A DNA stretch of 53,490 nt. It comes from Chloroflexota bacterium. GTDB lineage: Bacteria; Chloroflexota; Anaerolineae; B4-G1. Each line of letters begins with the position of its first letter. Position 1 is the first letter of the stretch. A program made the position numbers and the translations under genes. The notes beneath the pieces were generated by a model. That model made no database searches. It was not told where the DNA came from and was given only the letters and a program-made list of their open reading frames with translations. The stretch lies in the NCBI GenBank assembly GCA_024232355.1, contig JAAEPW010001324.1, forward strand, positions 1 through 53,490. Direction: 5' to 3'. This document shows positions 16,346 through 25,829 of this stretch, piece by piece.

Positions 16346-17956
16346 ATGACAGAATTGCAAACTGGCATCACCGCCGTCGCCGTTTATGCTGACCGTGCGC
16401 GGATTACCCGTAGCGGTATAATGACGCTGGAACCGGGCAACCACCGGTTGGAGGTGTCCGAGTTGCCCCTCAAACTCGACGTGGCCTCGGTGCGGGCCTC
16501 TGCCCGCGGTACCGCCCGCGCGCGACTTTTCGGCGTGGATGTACGGCGCGACTTTTACGTCGAGACGCCGGCTGAACGCGTACGCGAATTGGAGAAACAG
16601 ATCGAATCGTTGGAGGACGAACGGCGTGGTCTTGACTCACAGACCGAGCTTTTTCAGAAAGAGCATGCTACCTTGGGTGATCTGACCGGCCAGACCGAGA
16701 TTTACGCGCGGGGGTTAGCCTATGGCAAGATCGACGTCGAGGCTCAGATGGCGCTTCTCGATGGCCTGCGCGCTCGTACCGAGGAACTCGACGCAGCCTT
16801 GCTGGGCTTTGCTATTTGTCGACGTGATCTGGAACGCCGCCTGAAAAAATTAAAGAACGAACTCGGCCAACTGCGCGGGGCCAGAGGACGCGAAAGATAC
16901 ACCGCCGTCGTCGAGGTAGAGGTGACCCAGGCGGGTGATCTGACCATTGAACTGACCTATGTAGTGTCCGGCGCTGGCTGGCACCCGCTTTACGACATAC
17001 GCCTCATCAAAGCAGCCGACCGGCCAACCGAGACGTTAGAAGTCGGCTACCTGGCCCAGGTGACCCAGCGAACCGGAGAGAATTGGTCCGACGTGGCGCT
17101 CACCCTTTCTACTGCGCGGCCTGCTTTGGCCGAGACGCTGCCCGAACTCGATCCCTGGTACGTCAGACCGGTCGTTGCCCCCAAGCCTCAGCAGCGTGCG
17201 CGACGTATGGCCAAGATGGCGGCCCCTGCGCCTGCTCTGACGATTGCAGATACAGGTGCGTCGTTTGGTCTCGCCGAGTCGGAAGCTGAAAAGACAGATG
17301 CTCCAGCTGAGATTGTGTTGGCGACGGTAGAGACATCCGGCACCGCCGTGACTTATCAAGTGCCTGGCACTACCATCATTCCCGCCGACGGCGCGCCCCA
17401 CAAGGTCGCGGTGGCTAGTTTCGAGTTGGATCCCGAACTGGATTACGTGACCGCGCCCAAACTGGTCGAGGCCACCTACCGGCGGGCCAAGGTCGCGAAT
17501 GAAAGCGCCTATACGCTCCTGCCTGGCCCGGCTAATTTATTTGACGGCGACGAGTTTATCGGCACTACCGAACTTGAACTGACGGCCCCCAACGGTGAAC
17601 TGGAACTCTACCTGGGCACGGACGACCGGGTGCGGGTTGAGCGGGAACTAAAGCGGCGTGAAGTGGACAAGAAATTACTCGGTGACCGACGGCGTCTCCG
17701 CTATGGATACGAGATCGTGTTGGAAAACTTGCTGCCCAACGAGACACAGGTTTTGCTCCAAGATCAGATTCCTGTGCCGCGTCACGAGGACATCAAGGTA
17801 AAATTAGAGTTTGCCGAGCCCAAACCGGCAGAGCGGACAGAACTGAATTTGTTGGAATGGACACTCACTCTGGAACCAGGTACTAAACAGAGCGTGCGCT
17901 TTGACTTTACGGTTGAGCATCCACGAGAGATGCGGTTGCTAGGATTGCCAGGATGA
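16346..17956 (+). CDS. MuiA-like protein (DUF4140/DUF4139)
   Basis: 536 residues. The N-terminal ~100 residues fit DUF4140, followed by a coiled coil (about 65-165, rich in Glu/Leu/Arg) and a DUF4139 beta-rich domain beginning at YVVSGAGWHPLYDIR. This is the layout of the mucoidy inhibitor MuiA family, whose biochemistry is unknown. No signal peptide was seen. ATG 16346 has GAGGAG seven bases ahead and is preferred to the GTG at 16331. The stop overlaps the following lipoprotein start as ATGA. Confidence 0.82.
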   Translation: MTELQTGITAVAVYADRARITRSGIMTLEPGNHRLEVSELPLKLDVASVRASARGTARARLFGVDVRRDFYVETPAERVRELEKQIESLEDERRGLDSQTELFQKEHATLGDLTGQTEIYARGLAYGKIDVEAQMALLDGLRARTEELDAALLGFAICRRDLERRLKKLKNELGQLRGARGRERYTAVVEVEVTQAGDLTIELTYVVSGAGWHPLYDIRLIKAADRPTETLEVGYLAQVTQRTGENWSDVALTLSTARPALAETLPELDPWYVRPVVAPKPQQRARRMAKMAAPAPALTIADTGASFGLAESEAEKTDAPAEIVLATVETSGTAVTYQVPGTTIIPADGAPHKVAVASFELDPELDYVTAPKLVEATYRRAKVANESAYTLLPGPANLFDGDEFIGTTELELTAPNGELELYLGTDDRVRVERELKRREVDKKLLGDRRRLRYGYEIVLENLLPNETQVLLQDQIPVPRHEDIKVKLEFAEPKPAERTELNLLEWTLTLEPGTKQSVRFDFTVEHPREMRLLGLPG

Positions 17957-19149
17957 CAAGATGGTCGGGGAATAGACTAAACCATCGGCAAGGTTTTCTG
18001 TTTTTCTATTGCCTGTTTTTTGTTTTTTTCTCTCTGCCTCTTGCGTCTTGTAGTTCTGTTCCTACATCTATCTCCACTTATACCCGTGTTCCCACACTGA
18101 CACCTGCGTTCACGCCTGCGTCCACATTCTCTCCCACGCCTCCTCCCCCTCCTACTTTTACACCTGTCCCCACTTTGACTCCCACACCGACCCCCGCGCC
18201 GACTCTTGATCCTGACACCGTTACTGTTGCCGTTGGCAAGGTGCAGGCTCGACTGGCTGAGGTAGATATCGAGCCGCTGTGCCTGCGCTGGGAAGATAGC
18301 GACGGCGATGGAGCGCGGGAGTGGGTTGGACTTTACGTGCGTCCCAGCGAACCACCTCGGTTGGCGGCTTTTGTCTTGGATGTTGACCTGGATGATGCCG
18401 GGACCTGGTATGACTTGCACGCACCAGCAAAAGAGCCTGGTAAAAAGGACTATGGCCTGGGCGAATATCCCACTTGTGAGATCGAGGTGCGCGACACCAA
18501 CGCCGATGGGCGAATTGAAATCCTCGTTTGGGGGCACGCAGAGGCCAGCATTGGCCTGCTTCACATTTTTGCCTGGGATGGGACAGACTATAGGTTGTTG
18601 GGGGCCTTTGAGGGCGATGCTGGCGTCCGTTTGGATAACGCCGACGGTGACTTGGCCGACGAAATTTCCGTCCGCTACGATGCCAACAGTGATCTGGTGT
18701 GGGAAGCGGTTCATACCTGGGATGGAGCCAACTATGGCTGGACCTGGGAGCGGTATGACTGGTTCTATCTGGACCGCCCGCATCCCTACCTGACCGACAC
18801 ACCAGAGCATGCCGTCATTTCCTTCTATTTGGCAATAGATGACCGCGACATCCCCGGTGCTTATGGCCTGTTGGACGGTACTGCTCAGGCCGCTCAATCC
18901 TACGATGCGTGGGCCTTTGGGTTCGTCACCACTGTTGCAGCCGAGGTGGGCGTGGTGTACGAACGCGCCCGCGACGGGAACACAGCTACCGTTGCCGCTC
19001 AGATGCTGGCGTACGACAATGTGGACGGACGCGTCGTCGCCACGTTGTGGGATGTAGTGTGGACGGTCGTGTGGACAGATACTGGCTGGCGGCTGGCGAG
19101 CGCCACTACCGCGCAGCTCGACCAGTGGGAGTTGGAATATTACCAGTAG
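17953..19149 (+). CDS. Lipoprotein with Thr/Pro linker and Asp-rich repeats
   Basis: 398 residues. A long signal peptide ends in LPLASC (lipobox), followed by a ~50-residue Thr/Pro-rich linker that would hold the domain away from the membrane. The globular part has calcium-binding-like Asp loops (DSDGDGAREW, DTNADGRIEI, DNADGDLADE) spaced like VCBS/FG-GAP beta-propeller repeats, and an ~110-residue C-terminal domain resembling NTF2-like folds (weak). Possible ligand-binding partner of the upstream envelope proteins. A long frame on the opposite strand (17977-19443) is a shadow. Confidence 0.75.
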   Translation: MTRWSGNRLNHRQGFLFFYCLFFVFFSLPLASCSSVPTSISTYTRVPTLTPAFTPASTFSPTPPPPPTFTPVPTLTPTPTPAPTLDPDTVTVAVGKVQARLAEVDIEPLCLRWEDSDGDGAREWVGLYVRPSEPPRLAAFVLDVDLDDAGTWYDLHAPAKEPGKKDYGLGEYPTCEIEVRDTNADGRIEILVWGHAEASIGLLHIFAWDGTDYRLLGAFEGDAGVRLDNADGDLADEISVRYDANSDLVWEAVHTWDGANYGWTWERYDWFYLDRPHPYLTDTPEHAVISFYLAIDDRDIPGAYGLLDGTAQAAQSYDAWAFGFVTTVAAEVGVVYERARDGNTATVAAQMLAYDNVDGRVVATLWDVVWTVVWTDTGWRLASATTAQLDQWELEYYQ

Positions 19150-19209
19150 TGGGTGGGTTGTGGAATAAGAGAAAAGCCGTATAATCGTTATCCGGTTGAT
19201 GACAGAGAT

Positions 19210-19698
19210 ATGGATCTCGATCAGACGACAGCCAATGAATTGATCAAACTGGCGAACGCATTCCATAGAGAGGAAAAGTATGAACAGGCGATTGCCACTT
19301 ATCGGCAGGCGATTGCATTGATACCCAATTCTCCCGTCTATACGGCATATCACTTTATGATTGGTGACATGCTGGCCGAAATGCAACGCTATGAAGAGGC
19401 TGTCCAGGCATTTCGGGAGACGGTCAAAGCGATTCCAATGCACGATGAAGCGTGGTTTCGTCTTGGTGAGAGTTTGATGTTATTGGGATGTGATGAAAAA
19501 GCCGCACAGGCTTTTGATCGTTGCCTTGCGATTGATGATCGTGTTGACCGGGCGTGGTACTATGGGGCCACAGTGTATGCCAGATTGAACGATGGTAATC
19601 GAGCTGCCAAGTATCTTGAGAGGGCTCTACAACTGGGACCAGAGTGGGAACTGCGTGCGCAACAAGACCCATTGCTTAACGGATACTTGCAGCAGTAG
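19210..19698 (+). CDS. Tetratricopeptide repeat protein
   Basis: 162 residues, four TPR units: NAFHREEKYEQAIATYRQAI, then units starting at AYHFMIGDML, AWFRLGESLM and AWYYGATVYA. No signal peptide, so cytoplasmic. The reading frame runs up to a GTG at 19153, but ATG 19210 gives a cleaner N-terminus; the ribosome site is weak in both cases. It lies 60 bases after the lipoprotein and 70 before HflX. Binding partner unknown. Confidence 0.75.
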   Translation: MDLDQTTANELIKLANAFHREEKYEQAIATYRQAIALIPNSPVYTAYHFMIGDMLAEMQRYEEAVQAFRETVKAIPMHDEAWFRLGESLMLLGCDEKAAQAFDRCLAIDDRVDRAWYYGATVYARLNDGNRAAKYLERALQLGPEWELRAQQDPLLNGYLQQ

Positions 19699-19768
19699 GT
19701 GATGTGCCGGTTGTTTTGATGGGTAGCAAAGGGGTTTTCAAAGACCGGTATTAGAGGGGAGGCGAGCA

Positions 19769-21112
19769 ATTACGAAAATACCAGAACCAACAGGTCCCGC
19801 ACAGGAACGAGCTTTCCTTGTGGGGGTTGAATTGAAAGGGCCTGGGACGCGTGTGGCAGTGTCTGAGGGGCATTGGCCGGTGGATGAATCCTTGAACGAA
19901 TTGGCACAGCTGGTCCGCACGGCTGGCCTCGTGGTAGTGGGAGAGGCCGTACAGCGGCTCGAACGTCCGAACGCGGCTACCTTTATCGGTTCGGGCAAGG
20001 TCAAGCAGGTGGTCCGGCAGGTGGCAGAGACCGCCGCTGATGCCGTCATTTTTGACGACGAGCTCTCGCCGCGTCACCAGCGAGAGTTGGAAAAAGAGTT
20101 GGGCGAGGACATCAAACTGCTCGATCGCACGTCTTTGATCCTCGATATCTTTGCCCAACATGCCAGTACCCGCGAGGGGGCGTTGCAGGTAGAATTGGCC
20201 CAGTATGAATACCGGTTGCCGCGTCTTACGCGGGCCTGGACCCACCTGGCGCGGCAGTCGGGTGGGCGGGCTGGTGGGAGCACCGGCGGCGTAGGTGTGC
20301 GTGGGCCGGGTGAGACTCAGTTGGAGACTGATCGGCGAGTGATCGGCAAGCGCATCGCCCAGCTTAAACGTGATTTGGAAGAGGTGCGCGCCCACCGGGG
20401 GCGTCACCGCGAGCGGCGGCGCAAGACCGGTGTGCCCACTATCGCTATCGTTGGCTATACCAACGCTGGCAAGTCCACACTGCTCAACCGACTGGCCGAC
20501 GCCGATGTATTGGTGGAAGATAAACTCTTTGCCACGCTCGACCCGACTACGCGCCGCGTTCCTTTGCCTGGCAAAGGGGTGGCGCTTTTCACTGATACTG
20601 TCGGTTTTATCCAAAAATTGCCGACCCAGTTGGTGGCTGCCTTCCGCGCCACACTGGAGGAGGTGATTGAGGCTGATTTGCTGTTGCACGTGGTGGACGT
20701 GACCCATCCGCAAATGATGCGTCAGGTTGAGGCCGTGCGTGGAACACTGGAAGAGATTGGCGCCTCTGGGATGCCCGTCATCAGTGCTCTGAACAAGATT
20801 GATAGTTTGTCTCAATCTGAGCTTGCATCCTTGCCGGTACATGAATTTTCTGATAGCGTCCCAATCTCGGCCATCACTGGCGCGGGGATAGAGTCATTGC
20901 TGGCCCACATCGAGCATGTGTTGGAAGATCAGATGGTTTGGATCGATGTACTCGTTCCTTATAATCTGGGTGAATTAGTGGACCTGTTCCATCGGTGCGG
21001 ACTGATAGAACTGGAAGAATACGTCGAGACAGGAACACGCATCAAGGGGCGCATTCCGAGTGTGTTCGAGGGACGCTTCCACGAATTAGAGGTGATTGCC
21101 CGAGGCGATTGA
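19769..21112 (+). CDS. hflX: GTPase HflX
   Basis: 447 residues if it starts at ATT 19769. HflX is a ribosome-associated GTPase that splits stalled or hibernating 70S particles. Motifs: N-terminal RAFLVGVEL, GPGETQLETDRR, Walker A GYTNAGKSTLLN, DTVGFI and NKID. The C-terminal domain is complete. No in-frame ATG, GTG or TTG exists between the stop at 19724 and a GTG at 19820, yet the conserved RAFLVGVEL strand lies before and across that GTG. The ATT at 19769 has a strong Shine-Dalgarno (gaggggagg) at good distance and is the likely start; starting at 19820 would lose the first strand. An ATT start would imply weak or IF3-sensitive translation, as for infC in other bacteria (inference). Confidence 0.9.
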   Translation: MTKIPEPTGPAQERAFLVGVELKGPGTRVAVSEGHWPVDESLNELAQLVRTAGLVVVGEAVQRLERPNAATFIGSGKVKQVVRQVAETAADAVIFDDELSPRHQRELEKELGEDIKLLDRTSLILDIFAQHASTREGALQVELAQYEYRLPRLTRAWTHLARQSGGRAGGSTGGVGVRGPGETQLETDRRVIGKRIAQLKRDLEEVRAHRGRHRERRRKTGVPTIAIVGYTNAGKSTLLNRLADADVLVEDKLFATLDPTTRRVPLPGKGVALFTDTVGFIQKLPTQLVAAFRATLEEVIEADLLLHVVDVTHPQMMRQVEAVRGTLEEIGASGMPVISALNKIDSLSQSELASLPVHEFSDSVPISAITGAGIESLLAHIEHVLEDQMVWIDVLVPYNLGELVDLFHRCGLIELEEYVETGTRIKGRIPSVFEGRFHELEVIARGD

Positions 21113-21252
21113 CGGGCGGCGCAGTCCGTGCTACAATATTTCAAGTTGTAGACTGTTTTCCAGGGTTGTTATCTTGTGTTGAAGCAAATAATTGGCGATG
21201 TCAAAGACGTATACGAAGAATGCTACACTAGATGTAAATAAGGAGAAATCTG

Positions 21253-21492
21253 ATGCAAGCATATGTTCTGATCAAAACTCACGTAGGTGACATATATCCA
21301 GCACTTGGTATCTTGCGCCGAATTAGTGAAGTCGTCTCGGCCTATAGTACGTTTGGACCATATGACATCATTGCTCTAGTAGAAGCTGCAGATATGGATG
21401 CACTCAGCCACCTTGTAACCCGGCGGATTCAGGGTATTTCAGAGGTTCTGGAAACAACCACATGCATTGTCATGAGCGAACCTAAAACTTGA
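21253..21492 (+). CDS. Stand-alone Lrp/AsnC ligand-binding (RAM) domain
   Basis: 79 residues, only the C-terminal regulatory fold of Lrp/AsnC proteins (beta strand AYVLIKTHVGD, helix, strand FGPYDIIALVEA, helix, strand TTTCIVM). No helix-turn-helix is present. Family members of this size form ring assemblies that bind amino acids or act as modulators. A strong ribosome site (aaggag) precedes the ATG. It is monocistronic and followed by the structured gene-free region. Confidence 0.85.
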   Translation: MQAYVLIKTHVGDIYPALGILRRISEVVSAYSTFGPYDIIALVEAADMDALSHLVTRRIQGISEVLETTTCIVMSEPKT

Positions 21493-21868
21493 CAACTCTC
21501 GAGTCGCCATTGCTAGATGTACGCCTTGACGATAATGGCGAAAGAGAGTCAAGGTGGGTAAGGTGAAAGTTGAGCCGGGGAAACGATAGGTGCCATTGGT
21601 ACCCGGACAAGTTCAAGTTGTTCATGGTGACTGGAGAGAACACACACTCACCAAGCCCTCTAATCAGATCAATCTGTGAGAGATATACTAGGTTTTCGAG
21701 GGAGGGTCTTTGCGATCCACCTCGAACTTGGTAGGGTGGGCGGTTGCGTGGTACAGAATATCTGGGCTTGAATGCACACCACATGACCCACAGCGTAGTG
21801 GGTTTGACTTGAACCTTTTGGTAGGTTTGCCAGAATATTGTGTAAAAGATATCCTAGTGGGAGGTTTG
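21493..21868 (+). ncRNA. Gene-free region with many complementary segments; candidate structured RNA
   Basis: No convincing gene is present in these 376 bases. By eye there are many pairings on the plus strand: CGCCAT 21505-21510 with ATGGCG 21535-21540, extended outward by ACTCTC 21495-21500 with GAGAGT 21544-21549; an alternative nine-pair stem 21522-21530 with 21548-21556. Nested in the 3' half are GTTCAAGT 21611-21618 with ACTTGAAC 21807-21814, CAAGCCC 21652-21658 with GGGCTTG 21764-21770, TTCGAGG 21695-21701 with CCTCGAA 21720-21726, and a CCCAC/GTGGG hairpin at 21787-21802. The nesting suggests a folded transcript. No RNase P, tmRNA or SRP core motif was found. It could also be a long 5' leader of the next gene. 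Confidence 0.3.
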
Positions 21869-22078
21869 ATGCTCAGATTACTACAGCGCATCAGTAATTT
21901 CTTGGCTCGTCTGCCTGGACTTCCTGTTCTCATCGCTGTCAGCTTGGTGATACTTAACCTTGTGCTTCAATTCTTGCCAGCCTGGCCTGTCGTGGGTTGG
22001 TTGGCTCAGACGAATCTCTTGCTGCATATCGGCTTGATTGTGGGATTCTTGGGTTTTTTACTGGGCGATATATTATAG
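21869..22078 (+). CDS. Small two-helix membrane protein
   Basis: 69 residues, with two hydrophobic helices (about 18-36 and 44-66). ATG 21869 has a very good ribosome site (gggagg, six to seven bases away). The frame stays open further upstream but without a comparable site. It precedes DUF58 and transglutaminase genes and may belong to that group. Not recognised as a named family. Confidence 0.55.
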   Translation: MLRLLQRISNFLARLPGLPVLIAVSLVILNLVLQFLPAWPVVGWLAQTNLLLHIGLIVGFLGFLLGDIL

Positions 22079-22161
22079 GCCCGATTATAGTGTGTCAGCC
22101 CAAGGGGCCCACGTCGCTTGTTTGTCCGCACACAAAGATCAACTCTCAGGTGATGAGTGGG

Positions 22162-22185
22162 AGGAGCGGGTCTGGACTCGCTCCT
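22162..22185 (+). terminator. Hairpin with T-rich 3' flank
   Basis: AGGAGCG at 22162-22168 pairs with CGCTCCT at 22179-22185 around a ten-base loop; ttgcttttctg follows. It fits a factor-independent terminator between the small membrane protein and DUF58, 40 bases before the DUF58 start, or an attenuator for that gene. Confidence 0.5.
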
Positions 22186-22224
22186 TTGCTTTTCTGTGTG
22201 TTATTTCATTTATGAGGATATTTG

Positions 22225-23577
22225 ATGTTGCGACGTTTGATCCGCCCGTGGATATTGTGGCGTTTTCGTGACGGTAATGCCGAGATATCGTTGATTTGGC
22301 ATAACCGGTTTCCCCTGCTCATTTTTCCGTTGTTATTGACACTCGAGTTGATTTTCCACGCACGGGTGTGGAAAACGCTTTTGTTCGCGTTCACCAGTAT
22401 GATGGCTATCGCGGCCTGGTGGGCTTGGCATATGGCGCGATCTGTCCGGGTGCGGCGAGAGACAAAAGTTTCCTGGATTCAGGTGGGAGATTTGTTGGAG
22501 GAGCATTTCACACTGACCAATGATTCGCTGCTGCCCGTAATATGGATCGAAGTGAGCGACCGTAGCAACGTGCCAGGGTACAAGGTTAGTACAGTACGTG
22601 CTGTCGGTGCGCACAATATGTATCGCTGGAGTGCGCAGGGCGAGTGCCAACTACGTGGCGAGTATCAATTGGGGCCGTGGGAAGCAACCGTTGGTGATCC
22701 TTTTGGTCTTTTTACTGTAGTGCAACGTGCTCTCGATAATAAAACAATATTAGTCTATCCCCCCATTGCTCGACGTTTGCCTTTTGGTCTGCCGCGTGGT
22801 ATGGCGTATGGGCGAGCACTTAGCAGCCATCGTTCTTGGGATCCAACGGTCAGCGTAGGCAGCGTGCGAGCCTACGTTCCCGGCGACCCGCGCCAGCACA
22901 TTCATTGGCGCACCACGGCTCGTCAAGACCAACTCCATACGAAGGAATTCGATCAAGAGACCGGTGGGGATATCTGGTTGATACTCGATTTGGATCGGGA
23001 CGTACAGGTAGGACAAGGAAAGCGCTCGACGGAAGAGATGGGTGTCATCGTGACTGCCTCTGTCGCCGCATTGTTGTTGAATGCAGGACGGGCGGTCGGA
23101 TTGATCGTTTATGGCCCGCAGCGACAAACGGTGATGCCGGTTCAAGGACGAGGTCACCTGTGGGAGTTGCTACACGTGTTGGCCCACGTGCAGGCTACAG
23201 AGACTCGGCCGCTGAATCACGTACTGGAAGAAGAGGCTCGCGTCTTGCCTGTGGGCGCAACCGCACTGGTGGTGACTCCATCCTCTGAATCCACCTGGGT
23301 TTCCGAGTTGGTGCGGTTGCAAGGACGTGGTATCGGGGCTGCAGCGGTGTTGCTGGATGCGGTATCTTTTAGCGATGATTGGAACCTGGACAAGTTCTCT
23401 CCCCAGGTTGAGGCGCTGCGTGGGTTGTTGGCCGATGCACGTTTAGAGTCCGAGATTATCCAGGCTGATACACCGTTGTCGCTTCAGCCGCCGACTGGTC
23501 AAGTGCGGCGTTGGGAATTCAAAGTGTTGGGGACTGGGCGAGTGATACCTGTCAGCACGCCTTGGGGTGTGAGGTAA
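22225..23577 (+). CDS. DUF58 domain protein
   Basis: 450 residues. Two hydrophobic helices (about 30-70) lead into a beta-rich domain and the DUF58 signature VRAYVPGDPRQHIHW with LHTKEFDQE, which belongs to a von Willebrand factor A-like fold. DUF58 proteins occur next to MoxR ATPases and transglutaminases; their role in envelope assembly or enzyme maturation is not settled. ATG 22225 has gagga at good distance; a TTG one codon earlier is less likely. The TAA overlaps the next start (TAATG), so it is coupled to the transglutaminase. No MoxR gene is in the window. Confidence 0.88.
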   Translation: MLRRLIRPWILWRFRDGNAEISLIWHNRFPLLIFPLLLTLELIFHARVWKTLLFAFTSMMAIAAWWAWHMARSVRVRRETKVSWIQVGDLLEEHFTLTNDSLLPVIWIEVSDRSNVPGYKVSTVRAVGAHNMYRWSAQGECQLRGEYQLGPWEATVGDPFGLFTVVQRALDNKTILVYPPIARRLPFGLPRGMAYGRALSSHRSWDPTVSVGSVRAYVPGDPRQHIHWRTTARQDQLHTKEFDQETGGDIWLILDLDRDVQVGQGKRSTEEMGVIVTASVAALLLNAGRAVGLIVYGPQRQTVMPVQGRGHLWELLHVLAHVQATETRPLNHVLEEEARVLPVGATALVVTPSSESTWVSELVRLQGRGIGAAAVLLDAVSFSDDWNLDKFSPQVEALRGLLADARLESEIIQADTPLSLQPPTGQVRRWEFKVLGTGRVIPVSTPWGVR

Positions 23578-25829
23578 TGATAGGCTGGCTTGCCGAGCGG
23601 CTCAAACCTAAGGAAGGTTGGTACACGTTCCTTCCCCTGTTAATAACAGTGTTGTGCTTGCCTGCTGCCATTATTGATACAGAGTGGATTCCCGGTTCTG
23701 AAGGATTGCTGCCAATTGCTTTTTTTGCTTTGCTAATGGGGCGCTGGTTGGCATTACAGGAAAACTGGGGTTTGGGTGTGTGGCTGTTGCTCAGTGCGCC
23801 TTATGGGCTGTTAGGGGCACTGGGTGTCGCGGCACGCGTCTTGCCTTTGCCGCCGTGGGGGAATCGGGCTGTTTCTAATTTTGCGATGCGTTGGCTGATT
23901 TGGTTGGAAGCAGCAGTCAGCGGTGGCACGAACGAGGACCCCGACATCTTTTTATTCTATTTGGTGCTTTTGTGTTGGATGGTGGTTCTCTTTATTGCAT
24001 GGGCTTTTTACCGCCGTCAGCGCCTATTGCTGGCGTGGGCATTAACGATCATACTCACGGCGTTGGTTGTCTTTTACTCTCGCCAAAATATCGGGTGGCT
24101 AATTGCAGAACTGGGGTGTGGAATTTTGTTGTTAGGGCTTGGCAACCTAGCCCGCGCACGTCGCACCTGGGATGCAGCGGGAATCGATTATGCTCCCGGT
24201 CTAAATCTTGATGTTTCGATCGTGACGGGGGGGATTGCGTTTGTCATTACTCTGTTCAGCCTATTTGGTCCCCAATTCAGTGTGCGTCGGATATATAATT
24301 GGTTCTGGAGTACCTTTGAGGGACCCTCTGCGCGGGTGGAGGAGGCGATGGATCGGCTCTTTGGAGGAGTTTCTCTATCTTCTGAAGGCCCCATTGGCGT
24401 TGATGGGAGATCGGCCAGCAGTTATATGCCACAGAGTCACCTTCTTGGCGGTCGCCCCGAGTTGTTCGACGATGTAGTAATGGCGGTTCGGACGGATGAA
24501 CCAGCCCCATTTGCCCCTATGGCCGAAACCCATATTCCAGAACGCAACGTCCCGGTTCATTATTGGCGCGGCATCACCTTGGGCAAGTACTCTGGGCGGG
24601 GTTGGTCGACAATAGTGGCTTCTCGTGAGGATGTGGTGGGAGAGTTGGCAGTGCCTATACCACCAGACTATCGTGAGGTGGTGCAGGGTTTCGAGTTGAC
24701 CTCTTATCATGGCGATACGCTCTATACACTGAACGCACCAATGTGGGTGGGAGAGCCAGTGGAGGCGGTATGGCATAGCCCAGACGACCTGGCGAGATTG
24801 GCTTCCGAGGTGAGTAGTTACACGGTTGTCTCTCGTTTACCCATACCTACGGCGAACGATTTGCGAGCTGTTCCTGCGATCTATTCCAATGAGATTCGCG
24901 AGCGTTATTTGCAGTTGCCAGAAACTGTCCCCACGCGCGTTATCGACCTGGCTCAAGATGTGGTTGTGGAGGGGGAAACGGTTTACGATCAAGCGCGGCT
25001 GCTGGAGCGCTACCTGCGTGGTTATCCCTATACATTGGAGGTAGAGCGTCCGCCAGAGGGCTGGGACGTGGCCGACTATTTCCTGTTTGGTATACGCGAG
25101 GGGTATTGTGATTATTATGCTACCGCTTTTGTGGTGATGGCCCGGGCAGCGGGTATCCCAGCCCGGTTGGCCTCGGGATACGTGGAGGGGCAGTATGACG
25201 CTGCTAGCAGTGCCTACTTGGTGCGAGAAAATGATGCTCACTCTTGGGCCGAAGTCTATTTTTCCGACTGGGGATGGATTCGCTTTGAGCCGACGGCGTC
25301 TCGGTCGGTGACCGAGTTGCAAGAAGAAGTCGTCTTGTCTGAAATCGAGGTGCTAGAACCCACGGGACTACCAGCCCGGGTGATACGCGCCCGCTGGCAA
25401 AAAGTCGGAACATGGTTGGCAGTGCTGGTCGGAGTCTGGTTAGTGGTGATGACGTGGCAGTATTATCGCCGGAGGCGGACTGCACGGGTGATCACTTTGC
25501 CATTGGTATGGGAATGGGTAGGGCGTGGCGGTGCGCGTCTAGGAGTAATCCCAGATATGGCTCTAACGCCACAAGAGTATGCTGCCGCCTTGGCGGAAGA
25601 ATTGCACGCCCGAGCGGAGCGGTCGCGTCGGGGACGAGATCGCTGGATGAGATTCGCGGAACGGGATGGGATGGCACTGGAGCACTTGGCAGAAATGTAT
25701 ACTATGCGCACCTATGGCGGGCGGGGGGCCGAGATGATGGACGAGGGAACGGCGCGAGAGGCATGGGCTCGGTTGAACTGGTCATTACGCTGGTTCAGAT
25801 GGCTAGGGTGGGGGCAATGGAAAAAATGA
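23577..25829 (+). CDS. TgpA-like transglutaminase membrane protein
   Basis: 750 residues. Several N-terminal helices (about residues 15-240) precede a large periplasmic/outer segment with a transglutaminase-like core: nucleophile Cys in REGYCDYYATAF, His in NDAHSWAEVYF and the third position in WIRFEPTAS, where Glu stands in place of the usual Asp of DPT. Another helix (about 605-625) and a C-terminal cytoplasmic DUF4129-like helical part follow. The domain order matches the TgpA family, which is paired with DUF58. It may crosslink or cleave envelope proteins. It overlaps DUF58 by one base and RNase PH by four (ATGA). Confidence 0.87.
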   Translation: MIGWLAERLKPKEGWYTFLPLLITVLCLPAAIIDTEWIPGSEGLLPIAFFALLMGRWLALQENWGLGVWLLLSAPYGLLGALGVAARVLPLPPWGNRAVSNFAMRWLIWLEAAVSGGTNEDPDIFLFYLVLLCWMVVLFIAWAFYRRQRLLLAWALTIILTALVVFYSRQNIGWLIAELGCGILLLGLGNLARARRTWDAAGIDYAPGLNLDVSIVTGGIAFVITLFSLFGPQFSVRRIYNWFWSTFEGPSARVEEAMDRLFGGVSLSSEGPIGVDGRSASSYMPQSHLLGGRPELFDDVVMAVRTDEPAPFAPMAETHIPERNVPVHYWRGITLGKYSGRGWSTIVASREDVVGELAVPIPPDYREVVQGFELTSYHGDTLYTLNAPMWVGEPVEAVWHSPDDLARLASEVSSYTVVSRLPIPTANDLRAVPAIYSNEIRERYLQLPETVPTRVIDLAQDVVVEGETVYDQARLLERYLRGYPYTLEVERPPEGWDVADYFLFGIREGYCDYYATAFVVMARAAGIPARLASGYVEGQYDAASSAYLVRENDAHSWAEVYFSDWGWIRFEPTASRSVTELQEEVVLSEIEVLEPTGLPARVIRARWQKVGTWLAVLVGVWLVVMTWQYYRRRRTARVITLPLVWEWVGRGGARLGVIPDMALTPQEYAAALAEELHARAERSRRGRDRWMRFAERDGMALEHLAEMYTMRTYGGRGAEMMDEGTAREAWARLNWSLRWFRWLGWGQWKK

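Noticed and set aside
17977..19443. A 488-residue open frame on the minus strand
   Set aside because: It lies fully antisense to the lipoprotein, which has a clear signal peptide and lipobox; its composition (Pro, Arg, Gly and Cys runs) is that of a shadow frame.
19751..20842. A 363-residue minus-strand open frame
   Set aside because: Antisense to HflX, whose G motifs are unmistakable.
21482..21784. 100-residue minus-strand open frame in the gene-free region
   Set aside because: No ribosome site, no recognisable family, and the DNA is full of complementary stems that explain the sequence better.
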